A stretch of DNA of 12,997 nt from Bacilli bacterium (lineage in GTDB: Bacteria > Bacillota_I > Bacilli_A > RF39 > UBA660), in NCBI GenBank assembly GCA_900758495.1, contig CAAERO010000018.1, forward strand, positions 1 through 12,997. Direction: 5' to 3'. The notes beneath the pieces are model-generated. The model saw only the letters and a list, made by a program, of their open reading frames with translations, had not been told where the DNA came from and searched no databases. Below, one piece after another: positions 1 to 6,655 of this stretch. The position numbers and the translations under genes were made by a program. How positions within the stretch are numbered: position 1 is the stretch's first letter; each line of letters begins with the position of its first letter.

Positions 1-40
1 AAGATAGATTTATACTATAATTAGTATTTAATCTATCTTT
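1..40. repeat. Perfect 10-bp inverted repeat at the window edge
   Basis: AAGATAGATT at 1-10 is mirrored by AATCTATCTT at 31-40 around a 20-nt AT-rich spacer. There is no clear U-tract on either side inside the window, so terminator function is only a possibility. The structure may continue beyond the left edge. Confidence 0.4.
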
Positions 41-76
41 ATTCCACGACAAAAGAAAATAATTTTTTTATTTAAA

Positions 77-143
77 TCAGTAAGTACCCCCCCCCCAGGT
101 TAATTTACAGTTAACTTTAGAAAATTGATACATACTAACACCT
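77..143 (-). pseudogene. Start-region copy with 18-codon dead-end ORF and G10 tract
   Basis: On the minus strand, AGGTGTTAGT precedes ATGTATCAA (positions 143-125). This is the same ribosome-binding/start sequence as the 184-aa gene at 1012, differing only by one T. The frame from the ATG at 133 gives MYQFSKVNCKLTWGGGTY and stops at a TGA just past ten consecutive Gs (positions 96-87). None of the three frames after the G tract stays open to the window edge. A one-base loss gives about 20 extra codons, and a one-base gain only a few. It may be the stump of a paralogue, a leader peptide or a slippage-prone site. No membrane segment is encoded, unlike the intact copy. Confidence 0.3.
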
Positions 144-265
144 ACTTCCTATTATCATTTATCAGTATTCTTGACATCTTAATGATATCATAATATTTGA
201 CATTTAACAACCAGGAAAAATTGAAAGTTTCTACTAGAGACTATAATTTATTTTGTTAATATACT

Positions 266-302
266 AAAAAATAATGTGCTAACAAGCTTTATTGTTAACA
301 CA
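266..302 (-). terminator. Rho-independent terminator overlapping the pilin-like gene end
   Basis: Minus strand: TGTGTTAACAA, loop TAAAGC, TTGTTAGCACA, then TTATTTTTT. The 11-bp stem has one G-U pair. The stem includes the last codons and the stop of the pilin-like gene (stop at 279-281), so transcription ends within a few bases of the coding end. Confidence 0.8.
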
Positions 303-458
303 TTTATTTAATTCTTTAGATATTGTTTTTACATATTCAGTAGTACTCTTTCTTTCAAAGCTATCTATACTTAATAAAAGAAATAATAAAATACTTACTA
401 CTAGAACAAGTCCATATAAAACGGTTGAAACAGCAAAACCTTTTTGGTTTAATCGCAT
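279..458 (-). CDS. Small pilin-like (prepilin-signal) membrane peptide, 59 aa
   Basis: The minus-strand reading frame begins MRLNQKGFAVSTVLYGLVLV and ends VNNKAC. A short basic leader with a KGF motif (residues 6-8) is followed at once by an uninterrupted hydrophobic stretch (about 9-30) and a polar tail of about 29 residues with two cysteines (52 and 59). This is the layout of type IV prepilins and pseudopilins, where prepilin peptidase cuts between G and F. The usual Glu at mature position +5 is absent, so the match is structural and the family assignment is inferred. The ATG overlaps the upstream gene's stop (TAATG, shared base at 458), so the two genes are probably translationally coupled and cotranscribed. 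A terminator closes the unit. It could be a minor pilin, a pseudopilin, or simply a small anchored peptide. The gene lacks its own visible ribosome site, consistent with coupling. Confidence 0.7.
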   Translation of the reverse strand: MRLNQKGFAVSTVLYGLVLVVSILLFLLLSIDSFERKSTTEYVKTISKELNKCVNNKAC

Positions 459-1012
459 TATTCTTCCTCCACTTCAATTAAAGCATGATAATGACTAGTC
501 TTATCTACTAAAAAGTTACTATCAATCGCCCATAATCTAATTGAATAATCTTCACTCTTACCTGCTTCTAATGTATCGGTATAAAGAACACCATCAGGAA
601 ACTCTGATAAAATATAAGCCTTTGGTGCTTGATGATCTTTTCTAAAACTTAACTTTAATAATTCAGTAGGAATCTGCCTTTCACTACACTCATCATTTTT
701 CATCTTTTCTTTATCTGAAACAAGCTTTACTTTATACTCTACAGATTCATTAGTATTATTCTTAACAGTAAAAGTATAACTAGGGCTAGTAAGACCAACT
801 GCATCAGTTACAGGAGTAAACTTAGTAAGGGATACTTCATTTCCCCTTTTTTCATGAAATACTACTTCCATCTCTCCCGAATCATAATCAGTATTTCTTG
901 AAAATGAAAATTTTTCATAGATTAAATAAGTAGATACTACTGCAAAAGAAATTAAAAAGATAATAATAATTATACTTTTACGTCTTTGTTTCTTATAATA
1001 CGCTTGATACAT
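458..1012 (-). CDS. Membrane-anchored external protein, probable beta-sandwich, 184 aa
   Basis: I place the start at the ATG at 1012, six bases after AGGTG in AAGAGGTGTTAGTT, rather than the in-frame GTG at 1021, which overlaps that ribosome site. A basic N-terminus (YKKQRRK) precedes one membrane helix (about 13-33) with no obvious lipobox or cleavage site. The rest (about 40-184) is predicted outside the cell. It contains short alternating hydrophobic strands and a stretch PSYTFTVKNNTNESVEYKVK (about 78-97), reminiscent of Ig-like or TasA/camelysin-type domains, in which a conserved 'tf.v.N....a.Y.v.l' pattern occurs. That resemblance is from memory and moderate. It has its own promoter (1036-1065) and is the first gene of an operon with the overlapping 59-aa pilin-like gene, suggesting both belong to one surface fibre or secretion apparatus. 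Substrate and partners are unknown. Confidence 0.75.
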   Translation of the reverse strand: MYQAYYKKQRRKSIIIIIFLISFAVVSTYLIYEKFSFSRNTDYDSGEMEVVFHEKRGNEVSLTKFTPVTDAVGLTSPSYTFTVKNNTNESVEYKVKLVSDKEKMKNDECSERQIPTELLKLSFRKDHQAPKAYILSEFPDGVLYTDTLEAGKSEDYSIRLWAIDSNFLVDKTSHYHALIEVEEE

Positions 1013-1035
1013 AACTAACACCTCTTCTTTTATTT

Positions 1036-1065
1036 ATTTTAAGTCTTACAATCACTCCTAGTCAA
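1036..1065 (-). promoter_or_regulatory. Sigma-A-type promoter of the anchored-protein/pilin-like operon
   Basis: Minus strand: -35 TTGACT (1065-1060), an 18-base spacer, then -10 TAAAAT (1041-1036). It lies between the terminator of the transporter gene and the ribosome site at 1023-1019, so the operon is expressed independently of the upstream gene. Confidence 0.6.
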
Positions 1066-1096
1066 TTAATAGTTAACTAAATATTTTAACTTTACA

Positions 1097-1122
1097 TAAA
1101 AAGAGCCATTTTAGTGGCTCTT
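1097..1122 (-). terminator. Rho-independent terminator of the MMPL transporter gene
   Basis: Minus strand: AAGAGCCA, loop CTAAAA, TGGCTCTT, continuing into a run of Ts. The perfect 8-bp stem starts two bases after the transporter's TAG stop (1127-1125). Confidence 0.85.
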
Positions 1123-1124
1123 AT

Positions 1125-4100
1125 CTAGTCTTTATATACATTTTTTCTACAGATTAGTTTATCACATGTTGCTAATACACCTGGTAATATTAATAGTATT
1201 AATATTACTGAACAGAAAGTTCCTTGTGATATAGTTTCACAAATCTTAGCTGCAATAGCATCAGCAAATGATGATACTATTAAAGTAACAATTATTAATA
1301 TTGATGATGAAGATAAAATAGTATGAATAGATTTATTATAAGCATTAATAATTGCCTTTTGAACATTCATAGTTTCTCTTGACTCTTTATAGTATGTTGT
1401 ATAAACAATCGCATAATCAATAGTAGCTCCCATTAATATAGCTTGTACTATTAATAAAGAAATAAAGTATACTTTAGAACCAGTCATTGATAGAATCGCC
1501 ATTGTTACATAAACAGCACATTGAATAATTAAAACTAATATTAAAGGTATTAATAAATCTTTAAAAGTAAATGCTACTACTACAAAGATGAATAAAATAG
1601 TAAGAATTGTAATAAAATCTAATTCATTATTAAATGACTTACTCATCTCAAGTGCCATAGGTGAATCACCTACTACATAGATACCTTTTTTATTACCCAC
1701 TTCATCTATTGTTTTCTGAACAAATGCTAATGTATCTTTACTTTCTTTTCCATACTTAGTATTAAGTATAGCTCTTGAATATTTTTTAGATACTAGTAAT
1801 TCTTTAGCAGTAGAAATAGTATCTTTAGCACTAATAATTTTACCTTGCATTTCTTTATCTAAAAATGATTTATATTTTTCATCTTTTAAAATAACATCAT
1901 TTAAGTAATTAACTATTTCTTCTACTGTAAGGCGCCAAGAACTATCATATAAATTTTCACTTCCGTGATAGATATAAACTAAATCAATTAAATTATAGTC
2001 AAGTCCATTAGTTAACTTATTAAGTATATTATATAATTCTAAGGAATTATACTTACTACCCATTAAAGTATTTTTCATAATACCGTTAACAGTTACCAAT
2101 TTTTCTTTTGCTTCATTATCAAATCTAGTAGAGAATTTATTATTAGTTAAAACATCACTTATAATAAAATCAGTAAAATCTACTAATGATATTTTAGTAT
2201 TACTATCACTACTATATAAAGCCATTACAAGAGAAATAGTATCACTATCACTACCAAGTAAGTTTGCTAGTTCTTTAGCTGTATACTTACTATCTTTTAA
2301 GGATGACATCATTACTTCTTTAACTAGATTTAATTTAGTTAGAGTTGCTTTATTAAGTTTAGAAGCTAATAGAGAATTATCTTTATTATTTAATATTAAG
2401 TTTGCAAACTCTAAAGGTGACATAGTAGTTGCTAGTTTAGTATAATCAGCTACACCATAAACACTTTTAACAAGTGATTCATCTTGAGATATTACTTTAC
2501 TTAGTTCTTTATAATTATATTTAGCTTCAGTATTATTAACTATATTATAAGCTAGTAATAACATATCTTTATTATTACCTAATTTAGAAGCAATTAAAGT
2601 ATCATTTTGATTACTTACAACAAAGTTTACTAATTCTTTAATACTCATTTTTTTAGAGTTTTGGGTAGTTTTATAATCATAATAACTATAACCTAATCCC
2701 ACTGTTTCTTTAGTAATATCACTACTTATATTAGCTAAGTAACTTGCTAATTCTTGATAAGTATAAGTAGGTACTACATTATAAGTTTCATTATAAGATA
2801 AGTCCATGATACTAACTAATAATTTTAAAATAGCATACATAGTATCAGTTGGTTGCATAGAATTAAGTGCTACACTAATTACTTTAGATGGTGTTAATGT
2901 TAAAGTTGTATCAGTAATTATTTCTTCATTGCTAGCATTAGGATTTAAAGCTTTATAAACACTCATATATATGGTATTAATTTGTTCTTCACTAAAACCA
3001 TAATTCTTTAGTTCATTATACATATCTATTTTATTTAAACTAGTAGTAATAAAATCTTTATTACTAAATTTAACTAAATATGGTTTATAAGTATTAACTG
3101 ATACTGGTAGTAAACTACTAATATTATTATCCATTAATACTTCGTTAACAAAAGTATTTAATGATAATTTAGTTGAACTATTACTATTATTTAAGTAATA
3201 ATTATAAAAGTATAGTAAGGAAACAGTATTACTATCTAAACTAGTTAATCCCATCTTACTTAACATATTACTAATAGTAGTACTATCGTATTTTTTATTT
3301 ATATTAGAAGTATCACTTAATGTTTTAAGAACAGTTAGTTTATTTACCATTTCTTCATTAAACATACTACTAAGTGATGGATTATCTTTTAAACTTAAAG
3401 CAATGGTTGCAAATTCGTTAATAGTCATAGTAGTAGTTGAATTACCACTTGCTCTTGCAAATAAGAATAAATCATTAACTGTTTTCTCATCAAGACCAAA
3501 TAGACTTGCTATTTCGCTTTGATTCATTTGTCTATTAATATTATTTTTATCAGTAAATGGTTGTAATTGTTTTAAGGAAGCAATAGTTGCATTATCAATA
3601 CTAGATGCATACGTCTTATTGTTAACAACTGTTCCTAACATAAAGTTAACAAAATCTGCCATCGTCATTTTACTATTAATATTCTTCGCATTATAAAGAA
3701 TTAATAAGTCATTTACTTCACTTTCACCTATTCCTAAGATACTAGCTATTTCACTACTATCACGTACTTTACTAACATTTTCTTTACTAGCAAAGTTTTC
3801 TAATAGAGTCATATTATTTTTAACATCATTATTAATAGCACTTGCTAATTTAGGATTAGTGTAAATATCTGATTTAATAAATTTAATAAACTCATCTAAA
3901 CTCATACTATCATTAGTATTTTTATTATAGTAATTATAATAGATTAGTTTGATTAAATAATCATCAAGTTCTGTATCTTGTCCTAATTCTTTAAATTTAG
4001 CATTTAACTCATTATAAGCTAGTTTTTGATTTATAGTATTAGAGTAACACAACACTTGATTAGCTTTTTTATCGTTTTCTAATGATTTACAATATTTAGC

Positions 4101-5267
4101 CATTATATCTTCATATTGATTTTCATAGATAATTGCTATTTGATTAGTAGCTTTAAAGTGTTTTCCTACTTCATCTTGTTCACTATCAGTATATAAAATA
4201 CCAAGATTTCCTTTTAATAGGTACGCAGAAGTAAATGCTACTATAATAATTATTAATTGAGCCCATCTTGTTTTATAGCTAAATTTACCTAGTTTAGTTA
4301 AGTTAAATTCTAAAGACTTTTTCTTAGAATTAATTATTTGTTTATCAAAAAGTAATAATAATCCTGGTAAACAGAAGAAAATACTTACTAAACTTAAGAA
4401 TACTCCTTTAGCTAATACAAAACCTAAATCTTTTCCAATAGTAAAGCTCATAAATACTAAAGCAAGTAAACCGACTACTGTCGTAACAGAACTACTAGAT
4501 ATAGCTTTAAATGAATCAAATAAGGCTTGTTTCATAGCTTTATTTTTATCTTTTGTTTTTTCTCTTTCTTGTCTATATCTATTAGATAACATAATAGAAT
4601 AATCCATTGATAAAGCTAGTTGTAATATAGCAGTTATTGAATCAGTTATATTTGATACACTAGGAAATATTATATTAGTACCTTTATTAATAAAGACTGC
4701 TATTCCAATAGAGATTAAATATAACCAAGGTTCAATATATGATTTACTTAAAAAGGTTAAAATCACCATCGCCATACCAATAGCAAGAGCAACAATCCAA
4801 AGTTTTAATACTGGTTTATACTCATTATAAATAGAACCACTCATCGCTTTATAATCATAATTTTTAACTACTTCATTATAAACACTTTCAGCTGTTTTCG
4901 AGTGATCATAGTCATTTACTTTTAGAGTATATAGTGTATATTCACCATTATTATATTCTTCACTATCATCATGTAATACTTTACTAACACCAGTAATTTT
5001 CTCTAATTTTTTTAAAGTTTCTTCTTTTTCACTTGAAGTTAGACCTTTAAACATTACATTTAATTCACTAGACTTTTGTTCTTTAAAAGAAGAATCCATA
5101 ATATCTTTGCCATTTCTCGTTTCTGATGTTTTGGGAAGATATTTAGTTATATCAGAGTTTATATTTACTTTAGTTGAACCATATAAACTTATACCAGTTA
5201 AGAACACAAAGATTATTAAGATAATATTTTTATGTTCTACAATAAAATCTGTAAATTTCTTCATCAT
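1125..5267 (-). CDS. MMPL/RND-family transporter with giant repeat-bearing external loop, 1380 aa
   Basis: The start is the first ATG of MMKKFTDF (5267-5265), five bases after AAGGAG; an in-frame ATG further upstream has no ribosome site. Topology fits a 12-helix RND protein of the MMPL type. TM1 lies at about 12-30, an external loop at 31-154, TM2-6 at about 155-306 and TM7 at about 336-352. A second external loop runs from about 353 to 1216, with TM8-12 at about 1217-1367. Each half keeps the family's proton-relay Asp-Tyr pair in its fourth helix: LSMDYSIMLSNRY (D222-Y223) and ATIDYAIVYTTYY (D1284-Y1285). Such proteins use the proton gradient to move lipids or hydrophobic molecules across the membrane; the substrate here is unknown. 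The second loop is about 860 residues, several times the usual size, and holds about nine degenerate repeats of 78-92 aa (see repeat entry). Cys393 and Cys407 are near its start. The gene is monocistronic, bounded by a -10-like site and a terminator. The family call is firm; the role of the loop is not. Confidence 0.9.
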   Translation of the reverse strand: MMKKFTDFIVEHKNIILIIFVFLTGISLYGSTKVNINSDITKYLPKTSETRNGKDIMDSSFKEQKSSELNVMFKGLTSSEKEETLKKLEKITGVSKVLHDDSEEYNNGEYTLYTLKVNDYDHSKTAESVYNEVVKNYDYKAMSGSIYNEYKPVLKLWIVALAIGMAMVILTFLSKSYIEPWLYLISIGIAVFINKGTNIIFPSVSNITDSITAILQLALSMDYSIMLSNRYRQEREKTKDKNKAMKQALFDSFKAISSSSVTTVVGLLALVFMSFTIGKDLGFVLAKGVFLSLVSIFFCLPGLLLLFDKQIINSKKKSLEFNLTKLGKFSYKTRWAQLIIIIVAFTSAYLLKGNLGILYTDSEQDEVGKHFKATNQIAIIYENQYEDIMAKYCKSLENDKKANQVLCYSNTINQKLAYNELNAKFKELGQDTELDDYLIKLIYYNYYNKNTNDSMSLDEFIKFIKSDIYTNPKLASAINNDVKNNMTLLENFASKENVSKVRDSSEIASILGIGESEVNDLLILYNAKNINSKMTMADFVNFMLGTVVNNKTYASSIDNATIASLKQLQPFTDKNNINRQMNQSEIASLFGLDEKTVNDLFLFARASGNSTTTMTINEFATIALSLKDNPSLSSMFNEEMVNKLTVLKTLSDTSNINKKYDSTTISNMLSKMGLTSLDSNTVSLLYFYNYYLNNSNSSTKLSLNTFVNEVLMDNNISSLLPVSVNTYKPYLVKFSNKDFITTSLNKIDMYNELKNYGFSEEQINTIYMSVYKALNPNASNEEIITDTTLTLTPSKVISVALNSMQPTDTMYAILKLLVSIMDLSYNETYNVVPTYTYQELASYLANISSDITKETVGLGYSYYDYKTTQNSKKMSIKELVNFVVSNQNDTLIASKLGNNKDMLLLAYNIVNNTEAKYNYKELSKVISQDESLVKSVYGVADYTKLATTMSPLEFANLILNNKDNSLLASKLNKATLTKLNLVKEVMMSSLKDSKYTAKELANLLGSDSDTISLVMALYSSDSNTKISLVDFTDFIISDVLTNNKFSTRFDNEAKEKLVTVNGIMKNTLMGSKYNSLELYNILNKLTNGLDYNLIDLVYIYHGSENLYDSSWRLTVEEIVNYLNDVILKDEKYKSFLDKEMQGKIISAKDTISTAKELLVSKKYSRAILNTKYGKESKDTLAFVQKTIDEVGNKKGIYVVGDSPMALEMSKSFNNELDFITILTILFIFVVVAFTFKDLLIPLILVLIIQCAVYVTMAILSMTGSKVYFISLLIVQAILMGATIDYAIVYTTYYKESRETMNVQKAIINAYNKSIHTILSSSSILIIVTLIVSSFADAIAAKICETISQGTFCSVILILLILPGVLATCDKLICRKNVYKD
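1785..4037 (-). repeat. About nine ~80-aa repeats inside the transporter's second loop
   Basis: Residues of about 411-1161 divide into units starting near 417, 501, 580, 659, 742, 834, 916, 994 and 1072. The better units share (K)Y-x-x-x-EL-A-x-x-L near the start, then an aliphatic/Tyr helix, then M-S/T-x-x-E/D-F-x-x-F/L, then N-x-x-hydrophobic-A-S-x-hydrophobic, and a Leu-rich helix ending in a polar K/S/N turn. Clear pairs are EIASILGIGESEVNDLL with EIASLFGLDEKTVNDLF, and KYNYKELSKV with KYTAKELANL. Units 5 and 9 are the most diverged. They are all-helical by eye and diverged enough that no long DNA identity remains. I do not recognise the repeat as a named domain. Confidence 0.65.
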
Positions 5268-5294
5268 TCTCTCTCCTTTTCGCGGGTTATTATA
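5262..5294 (-). promoter_or_regulatory. Putative -10 box and ribosome site of the MMPL gene
   Basis: Minus strand TATAAT at 5294-5289, with only weak -35 candidates upstream (TTGAGT is 14 bases away, too close). A short leader with CCCGCG follows, then AAGGAG five bases before the chosen ATG. The -10 and ribosome site are clear by eye; the promoter as a whole is tentative. Confidence 0.4.
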
Positions 5295-5481
5295 TAATAG
5301 AAAAATAAACTCAAAATAAACTTTACTATATTTTTTTAAATTTATTCTCAAATATTTTATGTCAGTCATATTATTATATTGCAATTATTATTTATTTTTC
5401 ATAAAGCTCAAGTGGAAATTTAAATTGCCCAAAATTAAAAAATATAGTAGTACAATGGTACTGAACGAGTGAATGGCCTAA

Positions 5482-5512
5482 AATAGTGTATTTATTTGAC
5501 TGGTACACTATT
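5482..5512. repeat. Perfect 9-bp inverted repeat
   Basis: AATAGTGTA (5482-5490) pairs with TACACTATT (5504-5512) across a 13-base loop. On the minus strand it is followed by TTTTAGG, a weak terminator-like tail. Confidence 0.5.
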
Positions 5513-5569
5513 AAAAAGTGGTAATTTTAGTATTTCATTCCACGCCAAAAAGTGTCAAACACAATAACG

Positions 5570-5629
5570 TGAATGACTAAATGCACCATTTAAGATGTAA
5601 AATTATGAATGATTAAATGTGCCATTTTA
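5570..5629. repeat. Two 24-base imperfect direct repeats, 36 bp apart
   Basis: TGAATGACTAAATGCACCAT at 5570 (continuing to 5593) and TGAATGATTAAATGTGCCAT at 5606 (continuing to 5629) differ at about four positions. A looser third relative starts at 5462 (TGAACGAGTGAATGGCC). Short spaced direct repeats of this kind are typical transposase-binding sites at IS21-type ends; no matching transposase gene is in the window. Confidence 0.5.
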
Positions 5630-5636
5630 CCCATTC

Positions 5637-5683
5637 GATAATAATAAATAATCTACGCCTAGGCTCCGTTATTTATTATTATC
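5637..5683. repeat. 15-bp perfect inverted repeat with a palindromic loop
   Basis: GATAATAATAAATAA (5637-5651) is mirrored by TTATTTATTATTATC (5669-5683). The 17-base loop contains the perfect palindrome GCCTAGGC (5657-5664), a small GC-rich core inside an AT-only stem. It could form a cruciform or an RNA hairpin on either strand. It lacks a U-tract, so a simple terminator is unlikely. Confidence 0.6.
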
Positions 5684-5693
5684 TTTATTGAAT

Positions 5694-5754
5694 AAACTAG
5701 GTTTAAGTATGATATCTTTTGCAGGGGATAAAATAAAAACCTAGTTTTTTTATG
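5694..5754 (+). terminator. Long-loop hairpin with plus-strand T tract
   Basis: AAACTAGGTTT (5694-5704) pairs with AAACCTAGTTT (5737-5747), followed by TTTT on the plus strand. The 32-base loop is long for a terminator, and no plus-strand gene precedes it. It may equally be an end structure of the neighbouring IS relic, whose transposase stop lies at 5750-5752. Confidence 0.35.
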
Positions 5755-6519
5755 TTTTCTTCTCTATTTTTTCTTTCATTAAATTATATGGTGTATTACC
5801 ATTTAACTTTTCTCTTTTAGTATTGTTAATATGATTCATCATTAAATCTTCTTATGTATTCATGTGTCACTTTAATATTTCCTTTTTGATTACTTCTTCT
5901 AGAATCACAGAAGAACACTTTAGTTTTAACAACATCAGGACCATTATCTTCGATTAAGTCTGACCTTTTAAATTCTTTACCATTTCTACATAATAATTGA
6001 TGTTGTTAGCTGCTTTATAATTAAGAAAGTCTTGATAAGTGCGGTTAATTCTGCACTCGTTTTCTTTTCTTTACTCTTACTTTTAGATACTTTTCTTTTA
6101 CTTTTACGATATCTGACAATTCTAGGCAAATCAATATTTTTACAAGATAAATAACCTTTTTCTTGATAATAGTATAAAGTTCTTTCAATAATATTAAATT
6201 CAGGATGATCTGTTACAATCATATAAAATGAATGTCCTTTATCTATTTCTTCTTTAATAATTTTATCCATTTTTCTAAATTCATCATTTTCAAAATCAAT
6301 ACCTTATCTAGACTCAATCAAAGTTTTACGATAGCCATTGTTAGCATCTTCGGCATAATAAAAATAGCGATTTTTTTTACTAAAACATCAAGTGTGGTAA
6401 GTGAAATAGTAAACACTCCAGTATTAATTATTATGGTTCATTTAAAATTTCATTTAAACCTAAACTATTAATTAATGAATTTTTGAACTAATGTTTAAAA
6501 TCCATGATAAAATATACAT
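5750..6519 (-). pseudogene. Decayed IS30-family transposase
   Basis: Reading minus-strand frames in order gives recognisable IS30-type blocks. These are MDFKH near the start (6505), then KKNRYFYYAEDANNGYRKTL, then an in-frame TAA (6306-6304) where an R-E-G triplet is expected. EEIDKGHSFYMIV and KGYLSCKNIDLPRIVRYRK follow, then a frame change to CRINRTYQDFLNYKAANNIN. Next come NGKEFKRSDLIEDNG, KVFFCDSRRSNQKGN, THEYIRR and finally LMMNHINNTKREKLNGNTPY up to the TAA at 5752-5750. The DNG of the catalytic core reads RNG here, and the stretches between KAANNIN and NGKEF and between THEYIRR and LMMNHIN are deleted. At least one nonsense change, two frame changes and internal deletions make it non-functional. 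The full family length is about 320-350 aa; only about 250 codons remain. A GGAG ribosome site and TATAAT box precede the start. Confidence 0.8.
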
Positions 6520-6609
6520 GAAAAGACTCCTTTATTTTTGGATTTTACAGGTATATTATACCATGTGTCTTTTCTTTTTTTATGTATTCCGATAAATTTT
6601 TACTCCGTC
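6520..6609 (-). promoter_or_regulatory. Leader of the transposase relic
   Basis: Minus strand: TATAAT within GGTATAATATACC, then GGAG eight bases before the ATG at 6519. No convincing -35 hexamer is seen. The left end of the IS (its terminal inverted repeat) should lie in this stretch, but I could not match it to the other side. Confidence 0.3.
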
Positions 6610-6652
6610 TTTCAAAAGAAAAAGAGGTTTTCCTCTATTTCTCTAATAATGC
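6610..6652. repeat. Distal copy of the valS 3'-end direct repeat
   Basis: These 43 bases match 8344-8386 with a single difference (T at 6630 against A at 8364); identity ends abruptly on both sides. Read on the minus strand it carries the last valS codons (GCATTATTAGAGAAATAG) and the terminator, although no valS frame leads into it here. Only three bases separate it from the 544-aa gene's stop. This is the pattern of an attachment-site-like duplication around the 544-aa gene. Confidence 0.85.
6613..6637 (-). terminator. Terminator after the 544-aa gene (copy of the valS terminator)
   Basis: Minus strand AGAGG-AAAA-CCTCT followed by TTTTTCTTTT. It lies in the direct repeat 6610-6652. Only the loop differs from the valS copy (AAAA against ATAA), so hairpin function is kept at both sites. 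Confidence 0.75.
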
Positions 6653-6655
6653 ATT

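Larger units (their letters stand above)
5400..5750. other. Gene-free, hairpin- and repeat-rich segment (probable mobile-element ends)
   Basis: No open frame of note occurs here. The stretch holds a series of inverted repeats: AGTAC/GTACT around 5449-5462, AATAGTGTA/TACACTATT at 5482-5512, a 15-bp perfect pair at 5637-5683 and an 11-bp pair at 5694-5747. It also holds two 24-base near-copies beginning TGAATGA at 5570 and 5606. It sits beside a decayed transposase, and the direct repeats with TGGCACATTT-type cores (minus strand) resemble the multiple terminal repeats of IS21-type elements. That family suggestion is an inference from memory. Confidence 0.45.

Noticed and set aside
165..220. Plus-strand TTGACA boxes (171 and 199 regions) as promoters
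   Set aside because: The -10 matches are poorly spaced and no plus-strand gene follows.
292..498. 68-codon plus-strand ORF opposite the pilin-like gene
   Set aside because: It lies antisense to the well-supported 59-aa gene and the end of the 184-aa gene, with no ribosome site and no family resemblance.
5107..5319. 70-codon plus-strand ORF opposite the MMPL start
   Set aside because: It is antisense to the N-terminal coding region and leader of the transporter and has no supporting signal.
5268..5384. Longer N-terminus for the MMPL protein from an upstream ATG
   Set aside because: The extra 39 residues cross the -10-like site and the ribosome site and have no start signal of their own; MMKK with AAGGAG is the better start.
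5570..5629. CRISPR array
   Set aside because: Only two imperfect 24-base repeats with a 12-base gap; there are no regular spacers and no cas genes.
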